From an uncultured Aquimarina sp. (GTDB lineage: Bacteria > Bacteroidota > Bacteroidia > Flavobacteriales > Flavobacteriaceae), in the NCBI RefSeq assembly GCF_947492405.1, contig NZ_CANLMP010000001.1, forward strand, positions 806,001-870,000: DNA of 64,000 bases, read 5' to 3'. Shown here one piece after another: positions 18,000-27,067 of the stretch (position 1 is the first letter of the stretch; each line of letters begins with the position of its first letter). The position numbers and the translations under genes were made by a program. The notes beneath the pieces were generated by a model that saw nothing but the letters and a program-made list of their open reading frames with translations, had not been told where the DNA came from and did no database searches.

Positions 18000-19676
18000 A
18001 TGAACTTGAAATTTTCGCCTTGTCTTTTATTGGTATTGCTACTGATGATATCTTGCTCCCAAAGCCCTGTTTTCGAGGAGCATGAGACAGTATTCAAAAT
18101 TGGAGATCAACAAGAATGGGCTGCCAGAGATCTAAATGATCAATCTTGGGAAAAAGAGAAAATTATTGTATTTGATGGTCAGATTTACTGGTTCAGGACT
18201 CTAATCGATATTTTGAAAGCCCCTGAATCATTACATCCTTATGGAATCCAATTAGATGTTTACGGAGAGTATGAGGTTTTTTGGGATGGGGTATTGATTG
18301 GAAAAAACGGGAATCCAGGTCAGGAAGCTGTATTGCCACCTGAAGGTAAAATGTGGGCAACTTTTAGCATTCCGACTGATCTGACAGAAGTGGGTGAACA
18401 TATATTGGCCATACGCTCAAGTCTTTATTATTTCCCTGATCATTCTGGGATATGGGGATTAAAAATGAACTACTACGAGGAGCTATTGAACGATCGACTC
18501 ATCGAATCTTCCTATATGCATCTCTTTGCAGGAGCCTTTCTTATTACTTCTATCTATTTTCTATTTCTCTTTTTAAGTAACAAAAAAGAGTATGCAACAT
18601 TAATTTTCAGTATTTGCTGTTTCCTCTTTTTTACTTTGATATTGGCAGAATTCATGAAAACTTATATACACATCCATTACAGTATGCATGTGGTACGTTT
18701 ACGTGTCATCAGTATTTTGATGCTTGGTATTTCTTTTTTGATTCCATTCTATTTTTCTATGCAGTTTCCTTTTCCAAAAAGAAAACTACTGCTAACCATT
18801 TATTCTATTATTTTGTCATTCTTTTTCCTATCGAGATATGTCTATGAATTGACCGCTAATAATATGGTTTTAAGCATGTGGTTATTTTCATTTGGAGTTG
18901 TATTGTATGGGGTTTATAAAAAAATGAAAGGTGCTCTTCTTGTGCTATGTACTCTCCTACTATCGGTATCTATTGGTTTTGCCACTCCTTTTAACAAAAG
19001 CTTATTTGCAGGTTTTAGTCTTATTCTTCTTGGGATGTTTTATTTACTTTCTATGAGAATTAAAGAACAACGGCTTGCTTATGAAAATTCTTTAGTTCAA
19101 TCCACTCGTTTGCGCTTAGAATTACTCAAAAAAAATATTCAACCACATTTTTTAATGAATACCTTGACTTCATTGATAGACTGGATAGAAGAATCACCTA
19201 AGAAAGGGGTTTTGTTTATCGAGGAGTTAGCTAAAGAATTTGATCTCTTTAATCAAATTGAAAATCATACATTAATACCTATTTCACAAGAGATAGCGCT
19301 TTGTCGTACACATCTGGAGATTATGGAATACCGGAAAGAAATCAACTATTTCTGGCAAGAAGAAAACATAGATCATGAGCAAAAAGTACCTCCTGGAATC
19401 TTTCACACGCTTTTGGAAAATGGAATTACACATAGCTTGCCCTTAGAAGATAATAGTATTACATTTAAACTTATTTTCGAATCGACTCATCAGTATAAAT
19501 GTTATACATTTTTAACCTTTGCCATTAAAGCACGATCAGTATCAAGAAATACAGAAGATGGTACCGGACTGAAATATGTTAAGGCACGGCTTACAGAAAG
19601 TTATCAATCAAATTGGGATTTTATTTCAGAGCCAACAAATCAAGGTTGGAAAAATATCATAAAAATATACTCTTAA
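18000..19676 (+). CDS. LytS/YehU-type membrane sensor histidine kinase
   Basis: A 558-residue kinase. A lipoprotein-like or signal N-terminus (LLLVLLLMISCSQ) is followed by a roughly 140-residue extracytoplasmic domain resembling a beta-sandwich of the sugar-binding/7TMR-DISM type (WFRTLIDI ... VFWDGVLIGKNGNPG ... HSGIWGL). About seven hydrophobic segments then span residues 170-350. The cytoplasmic part has the His_kinase motif KKNIQPHFLMNTLTSLIDW and a degenerate HATPase (LLENGITHS, GTGLKYVKARL). The LytTR regulator starts 4 bp after its stop. It probably senses an envelope or glycan signal and controls the divergent lipoprotein operon. The ATG at 18000 directly follows a partial copy of the repeat noted upstream. 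Confidence 0.88.
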   Translation: MNLKFSPCLLLVLLLMISCSQSPVFEEHETVFKIGDQQEWAARDLNDQSWEKEKIIVFDGQIYWFRTLIDILKAPESLHPYGIQLDVYGEYEVFWDGVLIGKNGNPGQEAVLPPEGKMWATFSIPTDLTEVGEHILAIRSSLYYFPDHSGIWGLKMNYYEELLNDRLIESSYMHLFAGAFLITSIYFLFLFLSNKKEYATLIFSICCFLFFTLILAEFMKTYIHIHYSMHVVRLRVISILMLGISFLIPFYFSMQFPFPKRKLLLTIYSIILSFFFLSRYVYELTANNMVLSMWLFSFGVVLYGVYKKMKGALLVLCTLLLSVSIGFATPFNKSLFAGFSLILLGMFYLLSMRIKEQRLAYENSLVQSTRLRLELLKKNIQPHFLMNTLTSLIDWIEESPKKGVLFIEELAKEFDLFNQIENHTLIPISQEIALCRTHLEIMEYRKEINYFWQEENIDHEQKVPPGIFHTLLENGITHSLPLEDNSITFKLIFESTHQYKCYTFLTFAIKARSVSRNTEDGTGLKYVKARLTESYQSNWDFISEPTNQGWKNIIKIYS

Positions 19677-19680
19677 AGAA

Positions 19681-20379
19681 ATGAATATTTTAATCGTTGA
19701 AGATGAATCTAGAATAGCCAAAAGAATCGAACGCATGACTCGCGATATTTTTGGTAACGCATTAAAGTCCTTAAAACATATTAATACTCTCCCAGAGGCA
19801 TTGCAATTTATTAAGAATAGTTCATTAGATCTTATGTTGCTAGATTTAAACCTTAATGGTGATAGTGGTTTTGACTTGCTTACAACTGCAGTTTCCGAAT
19901 CGTTTCATACTATTATTATTTCTGCTTATAAAGATCAGGCAATTACGGCTTTCGAATATGGAGTATTAGATTTTGTCCCTAAACCATTCAATAGAGATCG
20001 GTTAGAGAAAGCTCTACATAAAACCATCACCAGTGAAAAAACAACTACAAATGATATTAAATTTTTAGCCATAAAAAAAAGACAAAGAATACAGCTAGTA
20101 CCCGTTTCTGATGTTCTTTATATTAAAGGTGCAGGAAGCTATACAGAAGTCTTTCTAAAAGATGGAAAAAAAGAGTTACACGATAAATCATTGGATAAAC
20201 TAGAACAGTTGTTAGCGTTTTCTTTTGAGCGTATTCATAAATCATATTTGCTAAAGATGTCTGAGGTAAAGGAAATTATTGTAGAATCTGGAAGCAAATA
20301 TATTGCTGAGCTTAAAAATGGAGAGCGTATCCCTATCGGAAGAACTAAATACAAAGATCTAAAGGCCAAGTGGCTTTAA
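19681..20379 (+). CDS. LytTR-family response regulator
   Basis: A 232-residue two-domain regulator. The receiver domain (1-120) has the acidic pocket (VEDES), the phospho-acceptor aspartate in LMLLDLNLNGDSG, and the conserved lysine in FVPKPF. The LytTR DNA-binding domain (about 135-232) shows the typical IKKRQRIQLVPVSDVLYIKGAGSYTEV core and the RIHKSYL segment. It is translationally close-coupled to the kinase (4 bp). The likely targets are the direct repeats at 17925-17954, giving control of the four-lipoprotein operon and perhaps autoregulation. Confidence 0.92.
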   Translation: MNILIVEDESRIAKRIERMTRDIFGNALKSLKHINTLPEALQFIKNSSLDLMLLDLNLNGDSGFDLLTTAVSESFHTIIISAYKDQAITAFEYGVLDFVPKPFNRDRLEKALHKTITSEKTTTNDIKFLAIKKRQRIQLVPVSDVLYIKGAGSYTEVFLKDGKKELHDKSLDKLEQLLAFSFERIHKSYLLKMSEVKEIIVESGSKYIAELKNGERIPIGRTKYKDLKAKWL

Positions 20380-20514
20380 AATAACTTTGGTATAATGTTT
20401 CTTACTAAAATTTTGAATTAAGATTGGTTATGAGATAACCAGAAAGTCACATATTCAATTTTTGAATTTTGGTAATTTAGATTCAATTCAATTATTAAAA
20501 TTATGAAGTTATAA

Positions 20515-20550
20515 ATCAATAACCCTTTGTTTACATTGAGGGTTATTGAT
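20515..20550 (+). terminator. Terminator-like hairpin after LytTR regulator
   Basis: Perfect 12-bp stem ATCAATAACCCT / AGGGTTATTGAT with a 12-nt loop. The following run is T-rich but not pure (TGTATATTTT). It is 136 bp after the stop codon. Confidence 0.65.
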
Positions 20551-20590
20551 TGTATATTTTAACTCTTATTCTTTATAGTTATCTAAACGC

Positions 20591-20830
20591 TTATTTGAAT
20601 AATGTTTTTATACCACTTTTAAGCCCATAGACAGTTGTTATTTCTTCAAGGTTTAGAGACTTATCAAAAATGGCGATTTCGTCCATTAAACCAATATAGC
20701 CTAAACCTAGCATGATTTTTCCTTTTTCTGCTTCCCAAGTAAATGGATCATTAATATTTTTTATATCGACTTCATATTCTAAAGGATTGCTTACGAATTC
20801 TAAAAAGGAATTATGAAATATTAGATAGTT
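20591..20830 (-). pseudogene. 3' remnant of a LamG/concanavalin-like domain gene
   Basis: The minus-strand frame encodes the C-terminal signature of LamG-type proteins: NDPFTWEAEKGKIMLGLGYIGLMDEIAIFDKSLNLEEITTVYGL. This matches the conserved end of LamG domains (x-G-x-I-D-E-x-x-I-F-x-R-x-L-x-x-E-E-I-x-x-L-Y). The rest of the gene is absent: upstream the frame runs into the operator and promoter of the next gene, with no ATG or signal sequence. I read it as the fragment left by an old deletion or rearrangement. The upstream boundary is approximate. Confidence 0.6.
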
Positions 20831-20843
20831 ACATATATTAGAT

Positions 20844-20859
20844 AATTGGTTGACCAATT
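20844..20859. promoter_or_regulatory. Operator-like palindrome AATTGGTTGACCAATT, copy 1
   Basis: A 16-bp sequence, palindromic except for the central TG, 43 bp upstream of the beta-helix gene start at 20903. An identical 16-mer lies at 53246-53261 upstream of the other beta-helix/CBM6 gene. The TGGT-n2-ACCA core resembles FadR-subfamily GntR or LacI-type operators. Confidence 0.65.
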
Positions 20860-20865
20860 TAAAAT

Positions 20866-20895
20866 TTGGTTAATCCATTTAAACCTATTAACCAA
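20866..20895. promoter_or_regulatory. Second inverted repeat TTGGTTAAT-n12-ATTAACCAA
   Basis: A perfect 9-bp inverted repeat with a 12-nt spacer, directly between the 16-bp palindrome and the start codon at 20903. It shares the TTGGTT/AACCAA core with that palindrome, so it may be a second, wider-spaced operator for the same or a related regulator. Confidence 0.5.
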
Positions 20896-20902
20896 CTACC
20901 TA

Positions 20903-22984
20903 ATGCAAGCTATTCGTCCTCATTACTTATTGAAAATAAATTGCAAAAAAATAAAACGGAAACGCCATTATATAACACTTCTTATTTTAATGACGTTATT
21001 ATATCCTATTCATTCTACAACTGCACAAACAACCGTTGTGAATTCATTAGAACAATTTAGAATCGCGGTTCAAAATAGTAATCAAGAGATTGTTTTGGAA
21101 GCAGGTAACTACTATCTAGAAGATTTACCAAGCAATTCTAGAGTTATTAATTGTAGCGGGTCTGGTAATACCATTGATATGACTGGAGCACGTATTAATA
21201 CCTTGGTCGGATCTATTAGAGAGGTTTATTTTATTATTTCTGGTGATAATAACGTCATACGAAATGGTGCTATTGAAGATTTCTATAGAAATGGTTTGGA
21301 GGAAGTCACTGATTTTAGTGCTTATAATAATGATAGAGATAATCTGGCGTATGGATTAAGAGGTGATCCTATTATGTCAATTACGGGAAATCAAAATTTA
21401 GTAGAAGGTCTCGAAATGATAGTAAAAGGATCTTTTCCTTATGGTTATGGAAGTCAATATGGTATTGGTTCCCAAAACACCTTTGGCTTGAGTAAACGTT
21501 GCGGGATTTTAGTTACAGGAATTGATGGTGGAGGAATTGGAAATACCCTAGATGGTATTACAATGTATCATTATGCTTTTGGTCATGGTATTTTCATGCA
21601 AAGTGGAGCTACAGAAACGACAATTAAAAATTGTTATATAGAAGGTAGAATGCGTCTGAGTGACGATATGTATAATGACACAGAAACCTATGACCTCCCC
21701 TATTTAACGGATTATAAATTTCCAACAGGAGATGGTTCTTGGAGATTACCTTTTGAAGAATCCTATGATATTCCTTATAATCATGTATATCCTCTTTCTG
21801 AAGATGGAATTCGTTCATATAATAATACGGGTAGTGTAACCGTAGAAAACTGTACAGTAAAACAAATGCGAGGCGGAATTCGTCTTTACTTAGCTTCTAG
21901 TGCAACAGTAAAAAATAGCCAAGCTATTGATTGTGGTTCTGGTGGAACGAATTACAATATGCCTGCAGGTGGAACAATTACTGGATCAAGTGGTAATTTC
22001 ACATATGCTCCCTTAAGTGACTTTCGTTTAAGTCGTTCTCGTCAAAATATTGAAATGACCATTATACCTTCTCCTAATGCTATTGGTCCTCATAATATAG
22101 CAGATATTCTAGGAAATAATCATAACATTATCTTTCACAGAACGCCAGGTCCATTGGATACTGACGAAACACGTGCCATTGTAATCACAGGCGATAACTC
22201 TACCATTGTAAACGAAACAGAATATCGTATTATTCTAGAATCATCTGCCAGTGGAAATACAATAATTAGCTGTGGACCAGTAAGTGATAATGGTGCTAAC
22301 AATGATATTACTTATGCCGATGATTGTTACGATATTGTTCCACCATGCGACAGTCAGGATGCATTTACACAAATTGAAGCAGAGGATTTTTGTGACATGT
22401 TAGGAGTACAAATTACTGGTGATGCAGTGGGTTATATAGAAGATGGTGATTGGATAAAGTTTGAAGGAATAGATTTTAGCTCAGGAGCAACATCAATATC
22501 CGCATTAGTATCTAGTGGAAATTCAGGTGGAAATATAGAAATAAGACAAACAAGTATTACGGGTAATTTGCTAGGAACTTTAGAGGTTCCGAATACAGGA
22601 TCATGGACTAGCTGGGAAACGGTTTCAACAAATATTTCTTTGGTAACAGGAGTGCAAGATATTTACTTTGTATTTACTGGAGATCCAGGATATTTGTTAG
22701 ATATTGATTCTTTTAGCTTCTCCGAGGATACTTTACTTTCAGTAAATGATAATAAACTTCTAACACCTAGTTTATATCCAAATCCAATAGTAAATACTAT
22801 CACTATTGAGAGAGCAGCAGATTCTGTTATTAGTATTTATAATGTAAATGGTAAAAAAGTATATAATGCAACGATCGTTAATAACACTGAAACTATAGAT
22901 TTAAGCAATTTACCAACTGGTTTATATTATGCTAAGGTGTTATCACAAAAGGATAAAACGATCTTAAAAATTATAAAGAAGTAA
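20903..22984 (+). CDS. T9SS-exported parallel beta-helix protein with CBM6-like module
   Basis: The frame opens at a TTG at 20846 inside the operator, so I choose the ATG at 20903 (MQAIRPHYLL); the 693-residue product has a long n-region and a hydrophobic core ending TTAQ. Residues about 45-470 form a right-handed parallel beta-helix of the pectate-lyase type (repeated N-T-I, V-x-N-C patterns such as TTIKNCYIEG, VTVENCTVKQ, ATVKNSQAIDC). This is typical of polysaccharide lyases and epimerases, but no known active-site signature is certain. A CBM6-like domain follows (about 500-625; IEAEDFCD ... VQDIYFVFTG), then a T9SS sorting domain (LYPNPIVNTITIE ... LPTGLYYAKV). The next gene is 19 bp downstream, forming an operon. 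Confidence 0.85.
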   Translation: MQAIRPHYLLKINCKKIKRKRHYITLLILMTLLYPIHSTTAQTTVVNSLEQFRIAVQNSNQEIVLEAGNYYLEDLPSNSRVINCSGSGNTIDMTGARINTLVGSIREVYFIISGDNNVIRNGAIEDFYRNGLEEVTDFSAYNNDRDNLAYGLRGDPIMSITGNQNLVEGLEMIVKGSFPYGYGSQYGIGSQNTFGLSKRCGILVTGIDGGGIGNTLDGITMYHYAFGHGIFMQSGATETTIKNCYIEGRMRLSDDMYNDTETYDLPYLTDYKFPTGDGSWRLPFEESYDIPYNHVYPLSEDGIRSYNNTGSVTVENCTVKQMRGGIRLYLASSATVKNSQAIDCGSGGTNYNMPAGGTITGSSGNFTYAPLSDFRLSRSRQNIEMTIIPSPNAIGPHNIADILGNNHNIIFHRTPGPLDTDETRAIVITGDNSTIVNETEYRIILESSASGNTIISCGPVSDNGANNDITYADDCYDIVPPCDSQDAFTQIEAEDFCDMLGVQITGDAVGYIEDGDWIKFEGIDFSSGATSISALVSSGNSGGNIEIRQTSITGNLLGTLEVPNTGSWTSWETVSTNISLVTGVQDIYFVFTGDPGYLLDIDSFSFSEDTLLSVNDNKLLTPSLYPNPIVNTITIERAADSVISIYNVNGKKVYNATIVNNTETIDLSNLPTGLYYAKVLSQKDKTILKIIKK

Positions 22985-23003
22985 ATTAGTTAAAGTAAAA
23001 ATT

Positions 23004-26000
23004 ATGAAAAAGAAATCTCAATTTAAGAATAAAGTGCTCCTGTTAGCTGTCTGTTTTTTTTCATTGTTCATTCAGTTTGCATATGGTCAAGATTTTAATC
23101 TATTAGTTTTTCACGAAACCAATGGTTTTAGGCATACAGGTGCTATAAACGCCAGTATCACAATGTTGGAGGAATTGGGATCTAATAGCAGTCATGATAC
23201 CTGGTCTGTAGATGCCACAAGAGATGCATCTGTTTTTACTACAGAAAATTTAGCCAATTATGAAGTTATAGTTTTTTCTAATACAACTGGTGGTGATCTT
23301 CTAAACGATAGTCAACAAGCAGCTATGGAATCATTCATACAAAACGGAGGTGGTTTTGTAGGTTTTCATTCCGCAACTGATACCTATAGAGGTACAAATG
23401 CTGCGTCCACTTGGCCCTGGTATAATGAACTAGTCGGCGCAATTGTTCAAACAAGTCCTAATCATACTTCTAATAATTTACCAGGAGCTATGAATTTGTT
23501 GGTCAATCATCCCGTTACCGATCACATTGGGAATGTTGGAGATACTTGGTCACATGAAGAAGAATGGTACTATTGGGAGCTTAATGGAGGTCAATTAAGT
23601 GACACAAATCAAAACCTGTTAGAAGTCCAAGCTACAGGTAATCAAAGTTACGATGCCACTCGTCCAATAACTTGGTTAAAGGAGTTCGATGGTGGAAGGT
23701 CATTTTATACTGCGCTAGGTCATAATGGAAGTACCTATGAGAATAATCAAACATTTAGGCAAATGATTGAAAAGGCGGTGCTTTGGACTGCTAACAGACT
23801 GGATACAGATATTATAAATGATTGTGGTGCGACATTAACTAATCAATGGACAGATTTACTGGAAAATGATTTAGAATGTTGGGAAATATGGATGGGAGTA
23901 CCCCATACTACTACAGGTTTACCTGGCAGCAGTAATAATGTAACTAATGGATCAGGGACTCCTCTGGGATTAGAAAATGATCCTAGAAATGTATTTTCAG
24001 TTATAGAGGCTGAAGGAGAAAAACAATTATACATCACAGGAGAAGTATATGGTGGTCTTACCACTTTAAATGAATATGAGAATTACCATCTTAGTATGGA
24101 GTTTAAATGGGGAGAATTAAAATGGGAACCTCGATTAAACCAGTTAAGAGACAGTGGTATTCTTTATCACTGTAATGGAGAACATGGATCGTTTTGGGAT
24201 GTTTGGAAATCTTCTTTGGAGTTTCAGGTACAAGAAGGTGACTTGGGAGATTATATCGGTTTAGCAGGTACTCGGGGCTTAGTACCTTCAGAGAATACCG
24301 GTGGATTGACATTCAAACCTATGGCTCCGCTCAATACCGGAACATTAATAAGAGCAGGATCAAATCCGGAATTACCTAATGGACAATGGAATTTATTAGA
24401 GGTTATTGTAATCGGTGATAGAGCGATTCATTATGTAAATGGTGTTATGGTAAATGCACTGCAAGATGCTACTTGGAATGGAAATGCAGTTACTAGTGGT
24501 CAAATACAAATACAATCAGAAGGTGCAGAATTATACTATCGTAATATTAGAATAAAATCCGAGAATGAATTTCCGGCCGAGGATTTGGAAACATTAGGAT
24601 GGGGTGATAATCCTTCTACTCCAACCTGTGATACTGATGCACCAATAGGAGAAATAATTGCATTTAGAAAATCTGGAGGTGATCAGAAGTGGATTACTAT
24701 TGATAGTTCCAATTCCAATCTTATCGCCAATGGAGAAGAAGCCGATAGAGCATTGTTTTATGTAGAACAGCATACTAATGGATGCATCGCTCTTAGATCA
24801 GTAGCTACAGATAAATACGTTCAAGTAGTTGGCACGAATACAAATGCAGCAATCCGTGCAAATGGAAATGCTCCAGGAACCTGGGAGAATTTTGGATGGG
24901 AACCAAAAGGTGCTAATCAAGTAGCACTGAAAAGCCTATTCAATAATGGATGGGTTCAGGCAAATTGGAACGTAAATAACAGTACTCTTTTTCCTTTAGG
25001 AAATGCAGATGGAACTTGGGAAACCTTTGATTACGAAATAGTAGATAATTCTCCTACAAATGAAACTATAGTTCATATTACCAAACGTAATGCTACAGGA
25101 TTTGCTATTGATGGAGGTACTGGCGGAACGAATGGACAAAATGTAACGCTCTCCTCTGCCGATACCTCAGATGAAGGTCAACTTTGGGTCGAAATAAATC
25201 ATGGAAATGGATATTATTCTTACGAGAAATATGGAACCAATTACAGTCTTGATGGGGATGACGGAGGAGCAAATAATCAAACTGTATACCTATGGGAAAC
25301 AAATGATATCAATCAAAATCAACAATGGCAAAAAATAGCTATGGCTGATGGTGGTTATAAACTGATTAAAAGAAATGCAACTGGGTTCGCAATCAATGGT
25401 GGATCAGGAGGTGTAGAAGGAAGAGATGTTAATCTATGGAATTCAAGTTCTTCTAGTCAGAATTTACAATGGTATATAACTCCTGTAGCTACTGTAGATA
25501 TTCGTTTAGAAGCAGAAGATTATAATGATATGTCAGGCATTCAAACAGAAAACAGCACGGAAAGTGGAGAAAACGTAGGATGGATAAATAATGGAGATTG
25601 GCTACGCTTTGATAATATTAATCTTTCAGGTATTTCTAATATAGATACACGTGTTGCAACAAGAAATGCTGGAGGAACTATAGAGGTTCGTACAGGAAGT
25701 CTTACTGGAACATTAATAGGGTCTGTTAATGTAAGTAACACCGGTGGATTTCAGAATTGGACTACGGTAAACACAAGCATTAGTAATGTTAGTGGAACAC
25801 AGGATGTATACTTAGTATTTACAGGAGGAAGTGGTTATTTATTTAATGTTAACTGGATCGAATTCAATACAAGTTTGAGAAGTAATAATGATGATATTGA
25901 TACTGTTAAAATTACATCCGATATAATTATATACCCAAATCCTGTAAAGACAACAGCTATTATTCAAAATGCTGCAAATTCAATCATAACGATTTATGAT

Positions 26001-26141
26001 ATCAAAGGAAGTAAAGTACTTACTAAATCAATTTCTAGCGATAATGAAATTATAAATATAAGCGAATTTAATACAGGTATTTATTATGGAAAAGTAAGCG
26101 GAAAAAAGACTAGTACAATACTTAAAATAATAAAAGAATAA
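23004..26141 (+). CDS. T9SS-exported ThuA + DUF1080 + trefoil + CBM6 fusion protein
   Basis: A 1045-residue secreted protein with a signal peptide ending FAYGQ. Domains in order: ThuA-like (about 30-265; LLVFHETNGFRHTGAI, GGGFVGFHSATDTY, HPVTDH); DUF1080/3-keto-disaccharide-hydrolase-like beta-sandwich (about 280-530; DSGILYHCNGEHGSFWDVWKS, ITSGQIQIQSEGAELYYRNI-like end); fascin-like trefoil (about 545-680); a ricin-like/second trefoil region (about 690-830; two KRNATGFAI repeats); CBM6-like (about 833-960); T9SS domain (IYPNPVKTTAII). ThuA and DUF1080 are known from sugar 3-keto intermediates, so a glycosidic-bond-cleaving role through oxidised sugars is plausible. It is in an operon with the beta-helix protein and followed by a strong terminator. 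Confidence 0.88.
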   Translation: MKKKSQFKNKVLLLAVCFFSLFIQFAYGQDFNLLVFHETNGFRHTGAINASITMLEELGSNSSHDTWSVDATRDASVFTTENLANYEVIVFSNTTGGDLLNDSQQAAMESFIQNGGGFVGFHSATDTYRGTNAASTWPWYNELVGAIVQTSPNHTSNNLPGAMNLLVNHPVTDHIGNVGDTWSHEEEWYYWELNGGQLSDTNQNLLEVQATGNQSYDATRPITWLKEFDGGRSFYTALGHNGSTYENNQTFRQMIEKAVLWTANRLDTDIINDCGATLTNQWTDLLENDLECWEIWMGVPHTTTGLPGSSNNVTNGSGTPLGLENDPRNVFSVIEAEGEKQLYITGEVYGGLTTLNEYENYHLSMEFKWGELKWEPRLNQLRDSGILYHCNGEHGSFWDVWKSSLEFQVQEGDLGDYIGLAGTRGLVPSENTGGLTFKPMAPLNTGTLIRAGSNPELPNGQWNLLEVIVIGDRAIHYVNGVMVNALQDATWNGNAVTSGQIQIQSEGAELYYRNIRIKSENEFPAEDLETLGWGDNPSTPTCDTDAPIGEIIAFRKSGGDQKWITIDSSNSNLIANGEEADRALFYVEQHTNGCIALRSVATDKYVQVVGTNTNAAIRANGNAPGTWENFGWEPKGANQVALKSLFNNGWVQANWNVNNSTLFPLGNADGTWETFDYEIVDNSPTNETIVHITKRNATGFAIDGGTGGTNGQNVTLSSADTSDEGQLWVEINHGNGYYSYEKYGTNYSLDGDDGGANNQTVYLWETNDINQNQQWQKIAMADGGYKLIKRNATGFAINGGSGGVEGRDVNLWNSSSSSQNLQWYITPVATVDIRLEAEDYNDMSGIQTENSTESGENVGWINNGDWLRFDNINLSGISNIDTRVATRNAGGTIEVRTGSLTGTLIGSVNVSNTGGFQNWTTVNTSISNVSGTQDVYLVFTGGSGYLFNVNWIEFNTSLRSNNDDIDTVKITSDIIIYPNPVKTTAIIQNAANSIITIYDIKGSKVLTKSISSDNEIINISEFNTGIYYGKVSGKKTSTILKIIKE

Positions 26142-26238
26142 AAGTGAGTTAAGCCAAACAAAATTATTATTTAAGTATTACACACGTGTTTTTCGATAAT
26201 GAAAACCGAAAATTAGATTGAAAAACTAGTATCTCAAT

Positions 26239-26271
26239 AAAAGCCTCGTATCTTAGTATACGAGGCTTTTT
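26239..26271 (+). terminator. Rho-independent terminator after the CAZyme operon
   Basis: Perfect 13-bp stem AAAAGCCTCGTAT / ATACGAGGCTTTT with a 6-nt loop. It ends the 20903-26141 operon and faces the convergent Crp/Fnr gene. Confidence 0.9.
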
Positions 26272-26312
26272 AAAATTTAAATAATGGCTGATCGTTTGAT
26301 AAATATCCAAAA

Positions 26313-26876
26313 CTATTTTTGATGTCGTATTCGACTTAACGTTTCTTGAGTAATTCCGAGATATGAAGCAATCATTCCTAATGGGACTCTTTGCAAAATG
26401 TTAGATTGTTGATGTACTAACAAGTCATAACGTTCTTTTGCAGTATTAAAATGTAGCGTATCAAATCGTTTTTCTAAAAGTGAAATTCCATGGTTAGCAA
26501 ATAATCTCGCTGCTTTCTCTAACTCTTGATTAGAAGAAAATAGTTCTTCTAGTTTATGATGCTCAAATTTCCATAGAATGCAATGTTCGATTGTTTCAAC
26601 CATTTTATTACTTTTTTCTCTAGAAAAGAAACTTGCCATTGCCCCTACAAATTCGTTTTCTGGAGCAATCCAATAGGTGATATCTTTTCCATTTTTATAA
26701 TAAAATGTTCTGGCAATTCCTTTTTCTACAAAATAAATACTATCACATACTTTACCCGTTTCGTGAAGTATGGTTTTTGGAGGGAATTCGATACGTTCTA
26801 TCGTATTGAACAATACTTTCTCATTTTCTTTAGAGAGATTTCCAATTTCCCTAAACGTCTCTATCAAATTTTGCAT
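26313..26876 (-). CDS. Crp/Fnr-family transcriptional regulator
   Basis: A 187-residue regulator. The N-terminal cyclic-nucleotide-binding-like jelly roll (about 20-125; FPPKTILHETGKVCDSIYFVEKGIARTFY) is followed by a dimer helix and a C-terminal winged helix-turn-helix (PLGMIASYLGITQETLSRIRHQ). There is no Fnr-type cysteine cluster, so it is probably of the YeiL/Crp-like group common in Bacteroidetes. It is divergent from the DUF4386-like membrane protein gene and may regulate that locus. Confidence 0.9.
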   Translation of the reverse strand: MQNLIETFREIGNLSKENEKVLFNTIERIEFPPKTILHETGKVCDSIYFVEKGIARTFYYKNGKDITYWIAPENEFVGAMASFFSREKSNKMVETIEHCILWKFEHHKLEELFSSNQELEKAARLFANHGISLLEKRFDTLHFNTAKERYDLLVHQQSNILQRVPLGMIASYLGITQETLSRIRHQK

Positions 26877-27067
26877 TTTTTAGTTTATATAGTAATTAGT
26901 ATTGTTATGTTATAAGAAGACTATATAGTATAATTATTGTTACCACGATATACCATCATTTAAGAGTAAAAGATAGAAAGTATCAAATCAAGTTCATTAT
27001 TTGATAAATATCAATTCTTTTCGTTTTCTAAATTATAATCTTTGAAGTTATAACCGAAACACAAAAA

